Positions 9,231 through 22,249 are shown, counted from the stretch's first letter. The stretch is DNA of 64,000 nt from Imbricaverruca yamaguchii (GCA_034440575.1 JAOTOL010001648.1:372001-436000); one strand, 5' to 3'. Notes: generated from the letters alone by a model not told the origin. A program made the numbers and translations.

Positions 9231-10235
9231 TCACACTTGGCAGTCGTCCATGAGCAGGCGCACAGGAGCCGGCGTTTGTGGACGTCCGACTACCGCTGTA
9301 TGGAGGTAGGATTTGTCACCATCGCTGCTTCAATTTCGCAGCTTTTTTGTTTATCGGACATCGCGATAGCCTGCCCAGTCGACATGCTTCGACATTAGCC
9401 TGTTCATTGATACATTGGGTGCTTTTGGTATTTTGTTGTACGTAATTCCAGCCTCTTAAAGGACCAAGTGAACATAGTTTTTGAAATTGCTAATTTTCGT
9501 GTTGACTTCGTATGGGAGATACGAAGCCTTCCTTCTGCAGTGCGAACCAGTTGCTGCCGCAGGTAATGAGACATTTCTTGGCCTTTCTGCCCTCCCCCGA
9601 ATGCTGCACCTGTCCATCTGTTCTCAACGTCACTATGGTCCTACCGACGGCGGACCTGGGCATGATATGGTGTGTAGAATGTGCTAGGCTGTTGGCTTTG
9701 ATCAGGTTGGAATTTCTCTGAACAACGTCAACGATCATGCCAAGCCCTTGCTGCTTACCCATAAATGCTACGACTCTGACTGAATTGATGCACACCGGTC
9801 ACATTTTGTGTTAATTGGACTGGCTATCGATTTTCTATTATGGTAAAATACAATGAAGTTTTTAAACTGTGGAACTTATAGTTTTCTTATCCATGGAGTG
9901 TTCGCGCCATTTTTGCCCTCAAATTGCAATCAATCTCGTCTCGCCGGGAACAGGCATCCGACAAGCTTGGTATAGACCATTCTTGCGTCTCAAGTACCGA
10001 TATTATATTGCATTTACCCATATCTGAAGAATCTCAGTGCTGCCTTACATTTGACATGGGCTATGGCACATGGATCATGGGCCGTGGACCATGTGCAGGG
10101 TGCTGGTGGACCAGCGCGGCCAGCCTTCGGCCGACGCTCGCGTCTATGTCCGGTGTGAGCAGGGCGGCTGTCGTGTCGATAAACAGTGGAGCGGCCACTG
10201 GGTCACCAGACTTCCGGAGGTGACCTGTCTATGGC
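9231..10235. other. Intron 1 sequence without recognised element
   Basis: The sequence is unique in appearance. Frames of 68-101 codons at 9,481-9,795 overlap on both strands and show no domain. Confidence 0.45.
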
Positions 10236-10239
10236 GCAG

Positions 10240-10945
10240 TGCTAAATACCAGTGGCCAGGCTTCCGACGGTCCACTCTTCAGTGTCGCATACCAGTGACC
10301 AGGCTTCCGACGGTCCACTCTTCAGTGTCGCATACCAGTGGCCAGGCTTCCGACGGTCCACTCTTCAGTGTCGCATACCAGTGACCAGGCTTCCGACGGT
10401 CCACTCTTCAGTGTCGCATACCAGTGGCCAGGCTTCCGACGGTCCACTCTTCAGTGTCGCATACCAGTGACCAAGCTTCCGACGGTCCACTCTTCAGTGT
10501 CACATACCAGTGGCCAGGCTTACGACGGTTCACTCTTCAGTGTCGCATACCAGTGGCCAGGCTTCCGACGGTCCACCTCAGTGTGCATAGGCCAGGCTTC
10601 CGACGGTCCACTCTTCGGTGTCGCATACCAGTGGCCAGGCTTCCGACGGTCCACTCTTCAGTGTCGCATACCAGTGACCAGGCTTCCGACGGTCCACTCT
10701 TCAGTGTCGCATACCAGTGACCAGGCTTCCGACGGTCCACTCTTCAGTGTCGCATACCAGTGGCCAGGCTTCCGACGGTCCACTCTTCAGTGTCGCATAC
10801 CAGTGGCCAGGCTTCCGACGGTCCACTCTTCAGTGTCGCATACCAGTGGCCAGGCTTCCGACGGTCCACTCTTCAGTGTCGCATACCAGTGACCAGGCTT
10901 CCGACGGTCCACTCTTCAGTGTCGCGCACCAGTGGCCAGACTACC
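10240..10945. repeat. 43-bp minisatellite, about 16 units
   Basis: A very regular array whose units contain CAGTGGCCAGGCTTCCGACG and GTCCACTCTTCAGTGTCGCA. Two unit subtypes differ at CAGTGGCCA versus CAGTGACCA and are interspersed, suggesting higher-order duplication. One unit near 10,575-10,600 is internally deleted. Low divergence points to recent expansion. It lies in intron 1 of the IGFBP-like gene. Confidence 0.97.
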
Positions 10946-11218
10946 GGCGACATGCGACGCAATATCGCCCGCTAGAATCGACATACGACGCAATATTGAT
11001 TTGCTTTGGATGAATTTGTGCAGTCATGCAAGTATTGCTTACATTAGACAGTTCATTTGGGCTCGTGATATCCCCAATGTAGTTTAGTAGATTCTCGGCT
11101 CTTAACAAATGTTTGTGGATTGAAGTTGCTAGGAATATTCGTCAGGGCGGGGGAAGATTAACTCAGATTATAGCTCCGTCCAAAAGTGGGCCGAGTGTTA
11201 ATCAAGGATAGCTCCTTA

Positions 11219-11514
11219 CCAGGGGCGGATGCAGGGGGCACTGGTGGTGGGGATTGTGCGCCTCGCCTCACCCCCTCCTCAAGGAAAGGTGACGCTCCTC
11301 TGACCTGGAAAAGGAACCTCTCTCTGGGAGACTCGAGTGCACCCACCGCTCGGCGGATTCTTCCCGCCAAACCTTGAGTATGCTCGACTGCGTCCACCAC
11401 GTTCCCCCGCTGAACGGAATTTCAGCCGGAGGCTAAAATACAGGGCCTTCCGTGAAGGCGTTCCTCCAAACAGGTGATCCTCCACCCCTATGCAAAATTC
11501 CTGGATCCGACCTG
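11219..11514. mobile_element. Candidate MITE of about 300 bp
   Basis: The left end CCAGGGGCGGATGCAGG and the right end (reverse complement CCAGGTCGGATCCAGG) form imperfect terminal inverted repeats (15 of 17 positions). The CAGGGGCGGAT..AGG terminus is widespread among hAT-like non-autonomous elements. I found no clear target-site duplication. Internal sequence is GC-rich with no coding capacity. Confidence 0.5.
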
Positions 11515-11587
11515 GCTTCGTACCTAAATATAAATGAGCATCCAAAGCATCATTGCATGTACTGACAGTGATTGATACCTAACGCTC

Positions 11588-11665
11588 TATTCCATTATCT
11601 CTCTCACTCTCTCCCTCTCTCCCTCTCTCCCTCTCTCCCTCTCTCCTCTCTCACTCTCTCCCTCT

Positions 11666-11700
<35 letters not shown>

Positions 11701-11755
11701 CCTCTCTCCCTCTCCCTCTCTCTCTCTCTCTCTCTTTCTCTTTCTCTCTCTCTTT
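11588..11755. repeat. (CTCTCC)n / (CT)n pyrimidine tract
   Basis: About 170 bp of nearly pure CT on the plus strand, first CTCTCCCT-like and then (CT)n. Confidence 0.95.
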
Positions 11756-12682
11756 GGCTGGCATTGCGGATCTCCGCAGTGGAGGATCGATCATCGGCTG
11801 ACGCTACTTTGATCATCACTGGGTGGTTGGCGCCGGCCTGGTTGGTACTGGTCTGTCGTGCTCCGCTGCCGACCGTCTCTGGCGTCGAGCGGTGTTGTCT
11901 TGTGGCGGCGGCTGACGTGGTGGTGGCCCGCTGCCAACAGCGCCCACGCCGCCGGGGCTGCCATATCGACGGGGGTTCAGCGTCGCCTGTAGCGCCGGTT
12001 CAGGGCTGCCATATCTGAGTATGAGGTGTATGGTAAGTGCCGGCTGCAGTATGAGGTGCATTGTAAATTGTCCACGCTCAGGAATGCTGTGGCCAAGCTC
12101 TTCTTTTAAGCACAGATTGAGTGTACTTCAGGTCAGATATTGGAATGAACTTTCATAAATCTCGAAACGTAAGTATCCCGTGCAGACTGTGAATGCAGAA
12201 ATTATCATTTGAAATGTTGGATTGCAATGTTCATCGCTTCTGAAAGCTGTTCGTGGGCGGATATGCCTCCGCAAACCTTTTACATGCATTAAGGCAGTTC
12301 TGAAGAATATTAAGATTCAAATTGGCAACGAATAATGAAAAATGTGTCTGACTCTGAGTGAAGAATAAAAGATTGACTGCGGTACGCTACAGCCGAACAG
12401 CTATTTCGAAAGCCCTTTCGAAAAGCCATTCGAACAGCGTGACAGTCGGTTTGGGCCGCTCACATTGACATTTGTACCCTGTGTTCGGGAGTAGGTACTC
12501 TCGAGTCTAATTCTCGTTCGTAGACACTCCTTTGTATATCCCGTACATTCATACGCTAGGCAAAATGCTTGCAGTTTGTTCTTCCAAGAGCTTCTACGGG
12601 TATATGAGCCTATAACAGGAAAACACAGGCATCTGCCGGTCTATCGTCCAAGACGCACCACGCAGCAGTTAATTGCGGCGGA
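11756..12682. other. Intron 1 sequence without recognised element
   Basis: 11,760-12,020 is GC-rich with a duplicated GGGCTGCCATATC phrase (near 11,957 and 12,003). 12,060-12,570 is AT-richer. No coding or transposon signature was seen. Confidence 0.45.
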
Positions 12683-12885
12683 GTGTATCCACCCCTGTAC
12701 CTGTACACACATCGGCGCCCAAAGAGCTGCATCACGGTCCGGTACCTATTTTGGCAGTGATTCCATCCCTGTACACACATCGGCGCCCGCACAGCTGTAT
12801 CATGGTCCGGTACCTAATGTGGCAGAGTGCATCCACCCCCGTACGCACATCGGCACATATAAAGTCGCATCACGGTCCGGTACAG
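12683..12885. repeat. About 70-bp tandem repeat, 3 units
   Basis: Each unit carries GTG.ATCCACCCCTGTAC, CACACATCGGCGCC and TCACGGTCCGGTACCTA. Divergence between units is visible. Confidence 0.75.
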
Positions 12886-13917
12886 CGCAACATCGTCCAC
12901 CAACTGGGAAGAGGCACAAATCAGAGCACATCGGCAAACCACAGAGGACGGCCATGCATATAACATACAACTCACAGGACAGTCATTCACAGCTTACAAC
13001 GCACAGGAAGCCAGCAGTAATCCCACGAACCCGAGCGAGTGGCCGAATTGTCGTTCTTGTCCCTCACGCTCTTACGCGCGAGATATTTCGCGCATGTGTG
13101 GGTCGGTTTTGGTGTGGTTTTGCCCCAGAAGTCTCGGCTCTGCATCCTCGGCCTCAGTAGGGCGGGACCTGTTTAGGCGTAAGTGACCTACTTCTGGGCT
13201 TATCTGTCAGAGACTGCGCAGACCTGACATGGCGTGCAGTCACTGGCTTGGCTCGCGCGGCAGAGTGTCAGCCAGTCGCGCACTCAGGGCGCGGCCAAGG
13301 CAGGCTGTTCCCTGGAAATGATGTATAGGGACAGGGCTTTCGCTAGGACTTTTTCTTCCTTTCTTATTGATCAAACATGTCTTGAACGCGTCTTCCGCTT
13401 GGTGCAAACACAGCCATACGGAAAAGTGTGAAAAGGTTGTGTTCCTTATGGCCGCGTTCGGACCCAGCTCACAGTGCTGCTGTCAGCAAGCGCTGACTGG
13501 GACAACTGGTGAACGCAAGGCAAGATGGCGGTCCCGTAGACGTCACCACCGATCGAGCGATCAAAACTACCGAGAGCTTCACCGTCAGCCGGGTTCGACA
13601 CGCGCGGCACGCTGCCTATGGGTTGAGTTTTCCAGTCCGGAAATCAGTGGAAGAGGTTCAATGCAAAACTGATGCTCAGATATTCTGAAACTAGCTCAAA
13701 TGTACTGCATTACCCTCTAAGCACATTCCGCACACCGATTAATGGTATTCCGTTGGTCTCGAAACGTTGCTTCCGCACAAATACCGTACCGTTTCCCGAG
13801 GGTCCCATTTTTCGAGATTCCATGAGGAAATCGTGGGAACTAACCAGCTAAAGATCATGCTAACTTATTACGTTACTGCGGCGTTGACATTTAGTAACAT
13901 CATCAGAAGTTTCTTGA
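12886..13917. other. Intron 1 sequence without recognised element
   Basis: Mixed-composition DNA. Frames up to about 100 codons show no domain. Confidence 0.45.
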
Positions 13918-14042
13918 AGGGGCGACCAAAAAAAGAGATGAAACGGAGAAAGCTTCAGGCGCGCGCAACGAACCAACAATTTCCGGTTTTGCGTCGTAAG
14001 AATATGTTTTAAAAATAGTTTCATTTGGTGTACTTTTGGATG
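13918..14042. repeat. Dispersed repeat family F1, copy 2, next to the exon 1 donor
   Basis: Homologous by eye to 6,347-6,475, in the same orientation. Its right edge (CTTTTGGATGCC) lies only about 13 bp from the donor of the IGFBP exon at 14,056, so it forms the start of intron 1 when read on the minus strand. Confidence 0.6.
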
Positions 14043-14055
14043 CCAAGGGCCTCAC

Positions 14056-14334
14056 CTTGTTGCCCTTCTTCTGGTTGGTCTTGACCACCTTGCACTCGAG
14101 GTTCTCTCCGCAGCGTCCGTCGCCGCGCAGCTTCTTGCGGATCTCGAGCGCCGGATCGTCGCACTCCTCGCCCTCACGCTTGCCGCACACGGCGCAGCAG
14201 TGGCACAGGTCCATGACGACGCCGGCGTAGCACTCGGTGGCGACGGCACACTGGCCCGGGTCGCACTCGGCGCAGTCGTCGGCCGCCAGCGCCGCCGCCG
14301 CCACGCACGCCGCCACCAGCAGCACGCGCATCAT
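14056..14334 (-). CDS. IGFBP-rP1-like secreted protein, exon 1 (signal peptide and IGFBP domain)
   Basis: First coding exon: 279 bp, 93 codons, ending in phase 0 at the donor GTGAGG. The start is the ATG at 14,334 (MMRVLLV...; a second ATG follows directly). G at -3 and the signal peptide that follows support it; the longer upstream frame has no family resemblance. Residues 1-18 form a hydrophobic signal peptide (VLLVAACVAAAALAA). The mature part is an N-terminal IGFBP domain: DDCAECDPGQC, then DLCHCCAVCGKREGEECDD in place of the vertebrate GCGCCxxC motif, then GRCGENLECKV. I count eleven cysteines in the mature part of this exon. Proteins of this architecture are secreted and bind insulin-like or TGF-beta-type ligands in some species; the ligand here is unknown. 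Exons 2 (7,818-7,668) and 3 (5,869-5,726) continue it with matching phases. Confidence 0.92.
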
Positions 14335-14610
14335 CGCCGCCAGTGTGAGTGTGGGGTGTGTGCGGAGAGCGAGGTGAACCGGGACGGCGAATGTTACTGC
14401 GGTCCCCTGCGGCGCGCGGCGAGGTAGGACGCGGACTGCGCGGGCGCTGGATTCGGGCGGACGCGGCGGCGCCGTCGGCCGCCGGTTGGTCGACGCGGGC
14501 GCAATGCCGCTCTGCACCGGTCCCTGGCGGACCCGTGTTGGCACGTGCTGTGCAGGGCCCTGACCGTCGTTTAGATTACTCTCGGTGCCGAAGATAACAA
14601 ACAATGGTGC
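14335..14610 (-). promoter_or_regulatory. CpG-rich 5' region of the IGFBP-rP1-like gene
   Basis: The 270 bp upstream of the start codon is GC- and CpG-rich, unlike the AT-richer flank beyond 14,620, and probably holds the 5' UTR and promoter. No TATA box is evident. The exact transcription start cannot be read from sequence. Confidence 0.5.
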
Positions 14611-14999
14611 AGACGGACGACGTCTGTGCTCTACTGATCTGTGGCTGGCGCCTGCGGTTGAGCCGGGCAGACTATCTTTCCCCAGGAAAGGAATTAGGTT
14701 TATTGGCTGAATACGACCAGATAAATGGATATTCTTGCGATCATGGGGTTACAAGTAAGGCTATGTATTTTTTGTTTTACCTGCAACAGTTATTTTACAG
14801 CGTACGTTCACTGGCATCAGCCAGTTTACTTAGCTTCCTTCGTGGCCTTTGTGATGCACTGCTCGCACTAAAAGATCTCTTGGCCTCCCCACAGTCCTCC
14901 GCACTTTGTTTCGGGACAGTCGAGATCGTGGCATTAGGGTATCGCGCTTTTGTCGATAACCCGCCGAAGGCGGGTCCGATGGGATCGCCACTGCCTTTT
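14611..14999. other. Upstream flank without recognised gene
   Basis: A 156-codon plus-strand frame (14,604-15,074) crosses this stretch and runs into the array that follows. It has no domain I recognise. Confidence 0.4.
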
Positions 15000-15960
15000 A
15001 ACAATCAGGGGCCATTCCATGGGTTCAGAGGCCCTCTACAAGAAGCCCGGAACGCTCCCCTTCGGTCTGGATAACATCCGTAGCTCGTGGACCTCTTTAT
15101 CGGCCTGTAGCCCGCTGTCAGCCCTGAGCCCCTCTCCATCACCGTAAGGCAGGTAAGACTGACCCAGTGGCCCTGCACATCCGTCCCATCCGACTGGGCT
15201 CCCACCGTCGGCTCAGAGCCCTCTTCAACGGCTCGGGACACTCTCCGTCCAGCCTCTCTTCTTTTAAAAGTTTGAGCCTCCGCTATCACGCAAGGGGTTT
15301 CTGTGCAGATTTCGGGCCACTTCGTCGATCCAGGAGCCCTTCTTTCCAGCCATGGGTCCTCTTCGATGGACCACGGTATTCCCGCTGCTAAGGGTCCTCC
15401 TTGGCGATCCAGGGCCACCTTTGTCATGCCGGAAGCCCTCTTTCAACAGCTTGGGCCCTTCCATCAGGCCAGAGGCCCTTCTACGGCTTGGGCCCCATCC
15501 GTCGGCCAAGGGGCCCTCTCTGACGGCCCGAGGTCCTCTCCGGCAACAAGGGCCCTCCCCTCCGTCGTCTCAGGTGCCATTTTTGACGACCCAGGGTCTC
15601 TTCCGGTAAGCCACAGGCCCCTTTCAAACGCTTGGGCTCTTCTGCATCGGATCGGGGGCCCTTTCTTCGGTTTGGCCCAAGTCTGCCCAGGGGCCCTTCA
15701 TATTGGCTTGGGATCCTCTCCGTCAACCCGGAGGCCCTTCCAACGATCCGGGCCCTCTTTGACGATCCAGAAGCTCTACACTTTAGCCCAGCCAATGGCA
15801 ACATCTTCCCGAGGGCACTCCCTGTTAATTCGGGTCTTCCTCATCGGCTCGGGAGTCTGAACCCTTTATGTTAGCCAGGGACCCCTTTCGTCGGTTCACG
15901 TCTGCCCAGTGGCCCTTCACGTCGGCCCAGGGGGCCCTTGCGGGCTCTGCATCGACACCT
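15000..15960. repeat. Degenerate about 20-bp satellite-like array
   Basis: Almost 1 kb is built of variants of GGCCCTTCCATCGGCTTGGG. GGGCCCT / AGGCCCT boxes recur every 19-22 bp and sometimes every 40 bp. Units are strongly diverged, so this is an older array than its neighbours. Open frames on both strands are artefacts. Confidence 0.8.
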
Positions 15961-16795
15961 TGAGAACCCCCTCCGACCCTCCAGAGGACAGCTGCCCCTT
16001 TCCCTCCCCCTTGGCTACGCCACTGGATCTGAGTGAGATCGAGAGTAAGTGAAATCGAAATATATCCAAGCCTGGTAAGTTGTTTTACTCAGTTTCACTC
16101 AGTTTCAGTCTTGCTATCGCCCATGGGTTCTAAATCAGCCCTGTATCTCCTCGAGATATCCCACACCGTTTTTTGGTACAAAGGGAATGATTCCCTGGTG
16201 CCAGCGAGCATTTCGCGCGCGAAGAAAGTCCAGCTAACACTGAAGGGCCAGGCCTTCCTTGTCCCTGAAGAAGTGGAACCTTCTCATAAAAATTGCTTTT
16301 ATCCAACCCTACGCCATGCACCCAGTTAAAATAGAACAAGAAACACCAAGGATATATTTCCAGATTTAGTCAATGTTTGGTTGTACCTCTGCGTATTCCG
16401 CTCTTAGGTGTGCTCCCATCTTGACCATTAACGCTCACGCTCGTCGCGCCGCAGACGAAGCGAGGCTGTACTCAACGTTAGCCAAGGGATCGGTAGATGG
16501 CAGCAATATCGCGCCTGTGGCCAGGCCCAGCTGGGCTCTCGCCGGGTGATGCCGGTTGGTCGAGACTCGTGAGTACGGCTCGTTGCGTTCAGTTTCCGAG
16601 CAAACGGTGGCGATGGTGGATGTAAGGCGGTGTGTTCAAGCAGCGGGGTCGGTGAGTACAGCGCAAGCGTCTCGAGTTTTTGCACGGATGCGCTTCTCCA
16701 GGTGGGTCAACAGCCGACCTGGTATGGCGTGTCACGAGGTCACTCCGACGGACATGTTCCGTGGTCTCTGATCTGCAATGGTCACGTCAAGGGCC
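15961..16795. other. Sequence without recognised gene
   Basis: It contains a 'TTGGCTACGCCACTGGATC' phrase near 16,010, often seen at ends of non-autonomous transposons, and a short palindrome GGGAATGATTCCC near 16,185. No coding signature was seen. Confidence 0.4.
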
Positions 16796-17288
16796 TGTCG
16801 AACACGTCTCGAGGTCTCTGACGGTTACATTACAGGTCTCTACGGTGACGGACACGTCCCGAGGTCTGACAGTCCCGAGGTCTGACAGGGACATGTCCCG
16901 AGGTCTGACAGGGACATGTCCTGACGGACACGTCTCGAGGTCTCTGACGGTTACATCCCGAGGTCTGACAGGGACATGTCCCGAGGTCTGTGACGGACAC
17001 GTCCGATGTCTGATGGACATGTCCAGAGGTCTGTGACGGACACGTCCCGAGGTCTGACAAGGACATGTCCCGAGGTCTGTGACGGACACGTCCCGAGGTC
17101 TGACAGGGACACGTCCCGAGGTCTGACAGGGACACGTCCCGAGGTCTGTGACGAACATGTCCCGAGGCATGTGACGGACAAATCCCGAGGTCTGTGACGG
17201 ACACGTCCCGAGGTCTGTGACGGACACGTCCGGAGGTCTGTGACGGACACGTCCCGAGGTCTGTGAAGGAGATGTCCCGAGGTATCTG
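16796..17288. repeat. About 23-bp minisatellite
   Basis: Units of GACGGACACGTCCCGAGGTC followed by TGT alternate with a shorter variant GACAGGGACATGTCCCGAGG. The first ten bases are partly self-complementary (GGACACGTCC / GGACATGTCC), so each unit carries a small dyad. Confidence 0.92.
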
Positions 17289-18507
17289 GTCATATATCTG
17301 GTGATGTCTGGTGGACCCACCTCCCCATGCCGCTGACCCATGTCGCTACAGTTTTGACTGGAGATGCGGTACGACTGCAGGGGTTGCAGACGCTGCAGGG
17401 TTGGCTGTTCTACTGCATGCTTTCGTGCATGCGACTATGTCAGATGTGTTTATCATGGCAGACCGGATCCGAGGCTGGAGGTCAGTGTGGCTTCTCCAGG
17501 CTTGAAAGACACCGAACATAAATGTCACGAGCGTCGATGCTTGTTGTGTAGAGCACATACGCTGTTGAGGAGGAAACTATGGCATGCGGCTCGTGGTGGC
17601 CATGGAAAATGCGGTTTGCCACGTCATTTTCGTCATTTTCAATGTCGGGAGAACCCGGTCTGTGAAGGTGGCGGCAGCACAGAAAGGTCGTCGAACGGAA
17701 ATAGCAGAAATCGATAGATCGATGGCTAATAATTGATGGTCCTGTGGCTGTTCGCATATTCGCTAATTAACTATGCATGGTAATGGTCCATTGATAGCAG
17801 AAGTTGGCTTCTCCGTGTCGGGAATACTTCCAGGAAACCAGGCCAGGCGTCCATGCCGCCATCCCAATTTCTGGAGCAACTTCTAAATGTTGCCCCAATT
17901 TGTCATCAATTGCTCTAATTTGGCACGAATGCCACCACCACCATTACAACTACCACCACTTTAACTTGAACCGAAGCGAGCCGAGTGAGCCTACATGCAA
18001 ACGGGACGGGACGGGGTGGTGATGACCGACAGTGCTGTTTTATTCACCTGGGAGGGTCTTTACCCGCTCAATGTTGAGTTCCTTCTATATTTAACATGAA
18101 CCTCACAGTACACAAGCTCACTAATTCGTAGGATCCTCATAGGCAAGGCAGGTATTCTCCTCCTTAGTCATTTGTAAAATGACCATGAATGTGATAGCGA
18201 CTCCCTTCGTAATGTAAAAAGACGCATCACTATACTAATATACTAATAAGTGACCGCCTTGCTGGCTTGATAAACATTAAGCCGTTTCAGATTCTTGTTG
18301 AAATTTGTGGTCTATGACATCTTAGCGATAGTCTGAGTTCCGTTCAAGTTCCTCTCACTTGAAGTGAGAATATCTGTTTACTTAGAGGCGGCCAACCATA
18401 GTTGTCAATTTGCGCCGACAGCATAGCCAGTGTGTTTCGCAATAAAACGCAGAGCGTGTGCGTATGTACTTTGGTGAGAGCATTGCGTTAAGGTGTGCGC
18501 ATGTGCG
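17289..18507. other. Sequence without recognised gene
   Basis: Unique-looking DNA. Frames of 64-117 codons near 17,311-17,757 overlap on both strands without domains. Confidence 0.45.
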
Positions 18508-18868
18508 TCATGATGCTGATGGTGGCACGTTGTCACACTGATGGTGACACGTTGTCACGCTGAAGGTGGCACGTTGTCACACTGATGGTGGCACGTTGTC
18601 ACGCTGATGGTGGCACGTTGTCACGCTGAAGGTGGCACGTTGTCACGCTGAAGGTGGCACGTTGTCACGCTGAAGGTGGCACGTTGTCACACTGATGGTG
18701 ACACGTTGTCACGCTGATGGTGGCACGTTGTCACGCTGATGGTGACACGTTGTCACGCTGAAGGTGGCACGTTGTCACGCTGAAGGTGGCACGTTGTCAC
18801 GCTGAAGGTGACACGTTGTCACGCTAAAGGCGGCACGCTGTCATGCCGAAGGTGGCACGTTATCATGC
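18508..18868. repeat. 22-bp minisatellite, about 16 units
   Basis: The unit carries CGCTGATGGTGGCACGTTGT, with regular GATGG/GAAGG and GGCACG/GACACG alternatives. GTGACAACGTG is largely self-complementary with the unit border. Confidence 0.95.
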
Positions 18869-18920
18869 CACACAGAGACTGCGGCCCTGCCACATCTGAC
18901 ACGGTTTGGACACAAATAAA

Positions 18921-18985
18921 CACCACGTGATGTACACGTCAGTGAAACACACGTGATGTACACGTCAGTGAAACACACGTGATGA
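18921..18985. repeat. 26-bp repeat, 2.5 units
   Basis: ACACGTGATGTACACGTCAG followed by TGAAAC, with CACGTG present in each unit. Confidence 0.8.
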
Positions 18986-19039
18986 CCAGTCGTGGCAGTC
19001 AAAACTAAACATCATAGCAGGTATGAGTATCGTTGAAGA

Positions 19040-19334
19040 GATGGACTTGAAGCGGTGTGGCGACCGCCTTCCCACCGTTTGCAAGGCGTGACGATCGGTC
19101 TGGGTGTGGCCAGGACGGTTCGGACGGTTGATGTCAACGTCCCCTGTGCATACACGGGGACTATAACTGGAAACCGTCTTAAGACATTTGGCTCCAGTGT
19201 CTGTCTTTAGTGCAGAGCCTCCTGCACTTTTTGGCCCTACGACCCCAGTGAATTCTCATCCAGTCCTTTGGGCGCGAATGATCAGCTCTGATCGATGCGC
19301 CCCAAAGCCCAAATAACTAACTAACTAATCACCC
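19040..19334 (+). mobile_element. Candidate 3' end of a non-LTR retrotransposon
   Basis: The right part (19,270-19,302) folds into a strong hairpin: GGGCGC pairs with GCGCCC, and inside it GATCA pairs with TGATC. It is followed by CCAAAGCCCAAATAACTAAC and a short (AACT)n tail. The same layout, a GC stem, an asymmetric bulge, an upper stem and then CAAA..CCC before a simple repeat, occurs at 61,129-61,165 after a clear LINE coding remnant. No reading frame is recognisable in this copy and its left limit is arbitrary. Confidence 0.5.
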
Positions 19335-19498
19335 AGTCCTTAGCCACACCAAGCCAATCCATAGCCATCCATAGCCAATCCATAGCCATCCATAGCCAAT
19401 CCATAACAATCCACAACCAATCCCTAGCCATCCTTAGCCAATACCTAACCATCAATAGCCAATCCATAACCGTCCCTAGCCAATCTCTAGCAAATTAA
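19335..19498. repeat. Short degenerate repeat (AGCCAATCCAT...)
   Basis: About 160 bp of AGCCATCCATAGCCAATCCA with drift at both ends. It directly follows the AACT tail of the preceding element and may have grown from it. Confidence 0.85.
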
Positions 19499-20750
<1,252 letters not shown>

Positions 20751-21263
20751 TGCACTTGAGGGATTTCTTGAAATCCACTATTTATGAACGCTGGCAAATG
20801 TTGGAAATATTGCGAAACGTTACATCACACCACGTGACTGAACATTCTCCTCATTTCACAAAGTTTCTAATTGCTACAGCCGGTAAATGATACAAACTGA
20901 ACGAGTTGACATCGCTACATCAGTTGCCTTGGCATTTCATGAAATACGCAATCGGTGTTCGCCGCTTCCTGGAACGTCTGTGGTTGTTCATTGTGGGCGC
21001 CCCTCCCCCACCTTTTCTCTGCCTACCGTGGTATTGCTTCTTCTGCACGTGCGAGCATATCCGATTCGTGAGATTTACAATGTGTCGCAAAAGACTGTCG
21101 GCATTAAGCACTTGGCTACCTGACGGTGTTGATGGTGCACGATGCAATGACGGGAATTCTAGCGAAACCTGTCTTCATGGGAAGCATATCGTCATGGGAG
21201 ATGCTGAAGGAGAATCAGGTAGGATCGTAGGTGAACGACATACAAATCATGACAGGGATAGCA
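20751..21263. other. Sequence leading into integrase remnant
   Basis: No domain is recognised. Plus-strand frames run into the integrase-like pseudogene and may include its eroded N-terminal part. Confidence 0.35.
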
Positions 21264-21935
21264 TGACGAAAGAGCAGCAGGACTTGAAGACAAATTTTAT
21301 TACCAGCTTGACGAGCACAAAAAAAACAACAAGGAAGCCCATGACGAAGGGAAACGAAAATATGATATGACGAATGCCCATGACGAAAACATTGATGGTA
21401 TGATACAAGAATTGAGAGATACCAATACGAAGCCGAGCTGTGGTGAACGCCTCACGCGCATTCGATACTATTACGTGGCTATCAAGGGCAGATTGGAGAT
21501 CTGTGACGATAAATGCTTCATCAAGAAGCGCTAGGACAAGAAGGAAGAGGTGCTGTGCATGGTTGACTACGAAGACTTCCTCGCTACCCTTTTGGAGCAT
21601 CGCATAAATGCCGGTCACGGGAAACGCACAATATGCTTGAAGCGCTCTAAAAGAAACATACCGTATGCAAGGCGGCAGTGTGTATCAAATATTGGTCCTT
21701 TTGTCAGTCAAATGCGAAGAAAGTGATCATGGACCTAATGCTACTGTGGCCAGAGTGCCAAATAGTACATGGAAAACCCAGACCTCCAAAGCATTAGGAC
21801 ACCGTTCAACGTGTTAACCAAGACGTTGAAAACATCCTCAAGGCTTGGATGAACGACCAGTAGTTCACCAAAGGGTCAATCGGCTGTTACTTCGTGTTGG
21901 TAACTTACCCCCTTGACAATATTGTAACTTGAATC
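21264..21935 (+). pseudogene. KRBA2/Ginger-type integrase remnant
   Basis: Broken plus-strand frames resemble the integrase found in KRAB-A-domain-2-like and SCAN-domain-3-like proteins and in Ginger-type DNA transposons. In order: a segment MIQELRDTNT and RIRYYYVAIKGRLEI (21,395-21,490), an H2C2-type zinc-binding region LLEHRINAGHGKRT (21,590-21,640), then WPECQIVHGKP (about 21,750) and VNQDVENILKAWMND (about 21,805-21,860). The last two match the end of the integrase core and the block after it. The stretch between, which would carry the first catalytic acids, is missing, so an internal deletion removed the active site. In-frame stops interrupt the copy at three or more places and a frameshift lies near 21,720. 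It is a dead copy; whether from a transposon or a captured gene is unclear. Confidence 0.72.
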
Positions 21936-21986
21936 TCTCATTTCATCATTTCCATAAGTTGATTCAATTAAGGTATCAAAAATAAA

Positions 21987-21992
<6 letters not shown>

Positions 21993-22080
<88 letters not shown>
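21993..22080. repeat. (TA)n microsatellite
   Basis: About 85 bp of uninterrupted AT dinucleotide just downstream of the integrase remnant. Confidence 0.98.
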
Positions 22081-22249
22081 GTGTAGAATATCCGAGTTTC
22101 TATTTCTGCGTCGCTTTCTCTGGTGAGCTCCCGGTCTTGCCGTCAGCCCCTCAGCAGTTTGTTAGTAGCTGGGTTTCTCTGCTCCGCCGCAGCGTTCTGT
22201 GGTGGCCGGCCGGTTCTCTGACCATTGTGGTGAGCGTCGGACGCAGCCG

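Noticed and set aside
10240..10945. CRISPR-like array
   Set aside because: Units are contiguous 43-mers without variable spacers, and the context is eukaryotic. The same applies to all other arrays here.
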